Origin: Streptomyces marokkonensis | GTDB lineage: Bacteria > Actinomycetota > Actinomycetes > Streptomycetales > Streptomycetaceae | Direction: 5' to 3' | Length of the DNA stretch: 64,000 nt | Assembly: GCF_008312835.1 (NCBI RefSeq) | Contig: NZ_VSKS01000012.1 | Coordinates: 174,836 to 238,835 of the forward strand | In this document: one piece after another, positions 61,601 through 64,000 of the stretch | How positions within the stretch are numbered: position 1 is the stretch's first letter | Layout of the letters: the number at the start of each line of letters is the position of its first letter | Program-made: the position numbers and the translations under genes | Notes under the pieces: generated by a model | What the model was told of the DNA's origin: nothing | What the model saw: the letters and a program-made list of their open reading frames with translations, nothing else | The model's database searches: none

Positions 61601-63589
61601 TCAGTCCTTGTCGTCCTCGTCCGCGGCGTCGTCGGCCTCGTCCTCCACGAGGGCGTCGACGAACTCCACACCGTCCAGCTCGGCCAGCCGGTCGGAGGCG
61701 TCTGTGCTGCCGTCCCGGTCGGCCTCCACGGCCTTGGCGAACCACTCACGTGCCTCACCGCTCCGGCCGGCCGCGAGCAGCGCGTCGGCGTACGCGTAGC
61801 GCAGCCGCGCGGTCCAGGGCTGAACGGAGTTGGACGCCAGCTCCGAGCTCTGCAGCGTCACGATCGCCGCGTCCAGCTGCCCCAGGTCACGCCGGGCGCC
61901 GGCCGCGACGAGCCGCATCTCGACCTGTCCTGCCTTGTCCAGCTTCTGCACCTCGGGTGCCCCGGCCATGTCCAGCGCCTTCTCCGGCCGCCCGAGCCCG
62001 CGCTCGCAGTCGGCCATGAGGGGCCACAGCTCCACGGTCCCGGTCATCCGCCGCGCGGCCCGGAACTCGGCGAGCGCCTCGGAGTACTTCTGGTTGGCGT
62101 ACGCGGCGAACCCGGCGGCCTCCCGGACGGCGGCGACACGCGACGCCAGCCGCAGGGCCACCCTGGAGTAGCCGTACGCGCCCTCGGGGTCCTCGTCGAT
62201 CAGCCGGGCGACCATCACCAGGTTCTTGGCGACGTCCTCCGCGAGCGTCTTGGGCAGGCTCTGCAGCTCCTGCCGTACGTCCTTGTCGATCTCCTCGCCG
62301 GTGACGTCCTCGGGGATCGGGAGCCGCTTGATGGGCTCGCGGTCGCGGTCCCGCTCGTCACGGAAGCGCCCGCCGCCGTGCCGGTCGTCCCGCCCACGGA
62401 ACCCGCCGGGCCGTCCGCCGCGGTCGTCCCGGCGGGGGCCGCGGCCACGGTCGTCACGGCCGCGGTCGTCACGGCCGCGGAAGCCGCCGCGCTCGCCGCC
62501 TCGGCTGTCCTCGCGGCGGAAACCGCCCCGGTCTCCGCGGTCGCCGCGGTCATCGCGGCGGAACCCACCGCGCTCGCCACGACTGTCGGTGCGCTCGCCC
62601 GTACGGCGGTCGTCGCGCCGGTAGCCGCCACGGTCCCGGTCGCCGCCGCGGTTGTCGTCCCGACGGAAGCCCCCACGCTCACCGCCACGCTCGTCCCGCC
62701 GGTCATCGCGACGGTCGTCGCGCCGGTCGTCGCGCCGGTAGCCCCCGCGGTCGTCCCTGCGGTCGTCGCGCCGGTAGCCGCCACGGTCCCGGTCGCCTCC
62801 GCGGTTGTCGTCCCGACGGAAGCCCCCACGCTCACCGCCTCGGTCATCACGGCGGTCATCGCGCCGGACGCCGCCGCGGTCGTCGTCCCGACGGAAGCCC
62901 CCACGCTCACCGCCTCGGTCATCACGGCGGTCATCGCGGCGGTCATCGCGCCGGTCATCGCGCCGGTCATCGCGCCGGTCGTCCCTGCGGTCTTCGCGCC
63001 GGTAGCCGCCACGGTCCCGGTCGCCGCCGCGGTTGTCGTCCCGACGGAAGCCCCCACGCTCACCGCCTCGGTCATCACGGCGGTCATCGCGCCGGAAGCC
63101 ACCGCGGTCGTCACGACCACGGAAACCGCCCCGGTCACGGTCGCCGCCACGACTGTCATCCCTGCGGAAGCCACCGCGGTCACCGCGGTCGTCGTCACGG
63201 CCCCGGAAACCGCCGCGGTCGCTATCACTGTCCCTACGGACGTCCCTGCGGTCATCCCGACCGCGGTAACCACCGCGCTCGCCCCCGCGATTGTCGTCGC
63301 GCCCTCGGTAGCCCCCACGGTCCGGCCGACCGCCGGCGCGGTCGTCGCGGCGGAACCCGCGATCGCGGTCGCCACCGCGATCGCCCTCACGGTCCCGGTC
63401 ACGATCCCGGTCGCGGTCGTCGCGGCGGAAGGAGGGACGGTCTCCGTCCCTGCGGAATCCGCGATCACGGTCAGGGCCTTGACGCGGGCCTCCGCGCTGG
63501 CCGCCACGGTCAGGGCGGTCCGAGCGGTCACCACTGTCCCGTCGCCGCTGGTCGCGCTCCGGTCGGTCGTCGGGAGAGTTGGTGGACAT
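61601..63589 (-). CDS. Arg/Asp/Gly-repeat protein with C-terminal TPR-like domain
   Basis: 662 residues from ATG 63587-63589 with GGAG about eight bases upstream. Residues about 20-430 are almost only Arg, Asp, Gly, with Phe, Tyr, Ser and Glu at intervals, in repeats of the type GGFRRDDNRGGDRDRGGYRR and runs of RRDD. The last 230 residues are folded: IKRLPIPEDVTGEEIDKDVR, then TPR-like helices (AAGFAAYANQKYSEALAEFRA, AYADALLAAGRSGEAREWFAKA) and an acidic tail. The polyampholyte resembles RGG-rich RNA-binding or phase-separating regions, but no catalytic motif is present. It lies just downstream of the rRNA terminator on the same strand. Confidence 0.85.
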   Translation of the reverse strand: MSTNSPDDRPERDQRRRDSGDRSDRPDRGGQRGGPRQGPDRDRGFRRDGDRPSFRRDDRDRDRDRDREGDRGGDRDRGFRRDDRAGGRPDRGGYRGRDDNRGGERGGYRGRDDRRDVRRDSDSDRGGFRGRDDDRGDRGGFRRDDSRGGDRDRGGFRGRDDRGGFRRDDRRDDRGGERGGFRRDDNRGGDRDRGGYRREDRRDDRRDDRRDDRRDDRRDDRRDDRGGERGGFRRDDDRGGVRRDDRRDDRGGERGGFRRDDNRGGDRDRGGYRRDDRRDDRGGYRRDDRRDDRRDDRRDERGGERGGFRRDDNRGGDRDRGGYRRDDRRTGERTDSRGERGGFRRDDRGDRGDRGGFRREDSRGGERGGFRGRDDRGRDDRGRGPRRDDRGGRPGGFRGRDDRHGGGRFRDERDRDREPIKRLPIPEDVTGEEIDKDVRQELQSLPKTLAEDVAKNLVMVARLIDEDPEGAYGYSRVALRLASRVAAVREAAGFAAYANQKYSEALAEFRAARRMTGTVELWPLMADCERGLGRPEKALDMAGAPEVQKLDKAGQVEMRLVAAGARRDLGQLDAAIVTLQSSELASNSVQPWTARLRYAYADALLAAGRSGEAREWFAKAVEADRDGSTDASDRLAELDGVEFVDALVEDEADDAADEDDKD
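62620..63064 (-). repeat. Tandem and dispersed DNA repeats inside the Arg/Asp-rich gene
   Basis: A block of about 67-70 bases beginning GGTAGCCGCCACGGTCCCGG recurs at about 62620, 62772 and 63001 with few differences, and a 12-base unit (GGTCATCGCGCC and variants) is repeated in tandem at about 62924-62990, each unit coding one RRDD. All keep the reading frame. Such DNA is prone to slippage and recombination, so length may differ between strains. Confidence 0.85.
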
Positions 63590-63621
63590 CGGTGACTCCT
63601 GTCTTCGGTACCGCAAGCATA

Positions 63622-63670
63622 AATAAAAAAGGACCCCTGGTCCCAGCTGAACGCTGGTGACCAGGGGTCC
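63622..63670 (-). terminator. rRNA operon terminator
   Basis: On the minus strand a hairpin with outer 12-bp arms (63631-63642 with 63659-63670), continued by CCAGC/GCTGG, is followed by six T and ATTT (63622-63630). It starts 12 bases beyond the 5S 3' end: a strong intrinsic terminator. Confidence 0.93.
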
Positions 63671-63681
63671 TTCCAAAGATT

Positions 63682-63800
63682 GTTCGGCGGCGTCCTACTC
63701 TCCCACAGGGTCCCCCCTGCAGTACCATCGGCGCTGTAAGGCTTAGCTTCCGGGTTCGAAATGTAACCGGGCGTTTCCCCTACGCTATGACCACCGAAAC
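63682..63800 (-). rRNA. rrf: 5S ribosomal RNA
   Basis: 119 bases read on the minus strand from GTTTCGGTGGTCATAGCGTA to GAGTAGGACGCCGCCGAAC, matching the known Streptomyces 5S sequence. The 5' and 3' ends pair as the terminal stem. Exact ends are estimated from that match. Confidence 0.95.
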
Positions 63801-63905
63801 CCTAATGGTTTCGAGCGAACAAGCACACTTTTCTATTGTCTGTTCTGCTCAAAAGCCGACAACGGTCGTTGTCTCAGAACTAACACAGTGGACGCGAGCA
63901 ACTGA
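63801..63905 (-). other. 23S-5S spacer of the rRNA operon
   Basis: About 105 A/T-rich bases between the 23S 3' end and 5S. It ends at the 5S 5' side in a hairpin around GAAACC-CTAAT-GGTTTC, a likely processing structure. Confidence 0.75.
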
Positions 63906-64000
63906 GGACAAGCCCTCGGCCTATTAGTACCGGTCACCTCCACACGTTACCGTGCTTCCAGATCCGGCCTATCAACCCAGTCGTCTACTGGGAGCCTTAC
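63906..64000 (-). rRNA. rrl: 23S ribosomal RNA, 3' end (partial)
   Basis: Only the last approximately 95 bases are inside the window, read on the minus strand as GTTGATAGGCCGGATCTGG, AGCACGGTAACGTGTGGAGG and ACTAATAGGCCGAGGGCTTG. The operon runs leftwards (23S, 5S). The 3' end is estimated to within a few bases. Confidence 0.93.

Noticed and set aside
62300-63400. Repeated DNA that could be taken for a CRISPR array
   Set aside because: Repeats are in frame, of 12 to 70 bases without unique regular spacers, and encode the Arg/Asp protein.
61463-63595. Long plus-strand open frame opposite the Arg/Asp-rich gene, rich in Val, Ala, Thr and Pro
   Set aside because: It is the antisense of a repetitive GC-rich gene; the minus strand has a start with a ribosome site and a folded C-terminal domain, while the plus frame has none.

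Overview
The window is a high-GC actinobacterial chromosome segment, almost certainly Streptomyces: G/C-rich third codon positions, many GTG and TTG starts, streptogrisin-type secreted proteases, a SepF-like protein next to an acyl-CoA dehydrogenase, an scpA-scpB-pseudouridine synthase operon behind a ParA gene, and a tlyA-nadK-recN block. From memory the gene order matches the conserved core of S. coelicolor around SCO1738 to about SCO1795, so most of it is core rather than recently acquired DNA. I see no insertion sequence, prophage, CRISPR array, tRNA or integration site.

Layout. 1-4028: an SOS-type translesion pair (Y-family protein and DnaE2) behind a LexA box. 4125-9138: a membrane protein, two streptogrisin-family proteases, and a DUF5685 protein with a very cysteine-rich tail. 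9428-15910: SepF-like SflA, glutaryl-CoA-dehydrogenase-like enzyme, MFS exporter, PIG-V-type mannosyltransferase, PAP2 phosphatase, I78 protease inhibitor. 16333-24837: an orphan cytochrome oxidase subunit I, a WYL regulator, and a branched-chain-amino-acid-type ABC system whose two permeases and first ATPase are fused into one polypeptide. 25391-31267: two Streptomyces hypothetical genes, der, plsC-like acyltransferase, cmk, tyrA and aroH. 31461-35109: a Rieske protein and a compact cassette of two RlaP-family nucleotidyltransferases, an ADP-ribosylglycohydrolase and an NrtR-type Nudix regulator with a perfect 21-bp inverted repeat at its start. 35140-39909: a pseudouridine synthase, scpB, scpA, a probable ribbon-helix-helix protein and ParA. 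40280-48492: ald, a STAND/TPR ATPase, a Nudix hydrolase, pyrG and a GH15 glycosidase. 48753-55751: PucR regulator, glycosyltransferase, recN, nadK, tlyA and a small hypothetical. 55794-61542: an SCP2-type protein, an iron-box-controlled siderophore importer, a HAD phosphatase and a DUF1015 protein. 61601-64000: an extraordinary Arg/Asp/Gly-repeat protein directly downstream of the 3' end of an rRNA operon (23S 3' end, 5S, terminator).

How the genes work together. DnaE2 with the Y-family partner forms a damage-inducible mutagenesis unit. cmk and pyrG supply CTP. aroH and tyrA catalyse consecutive steps towards tyrosine and overlap by four bases. scpA/scpB with ParA and its small partner make a chromosome-organisation block. 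tlyA (rRNA methylation), nadK and recN form an actinobacterial operon. The importer 56125-59080 has an iron box and lacks a binding protein.

The most promising candidate for an under-described system is the RlaP/RlaP/ADP-ribosylglycohydrolase/NrtR cassette (31897-35109). The most unusual single gene is the Arg/Asp-repeat TPR protein beside the rRNA terminator. All functional statements are from reading the sequence and from family knowledge; no database search was run.
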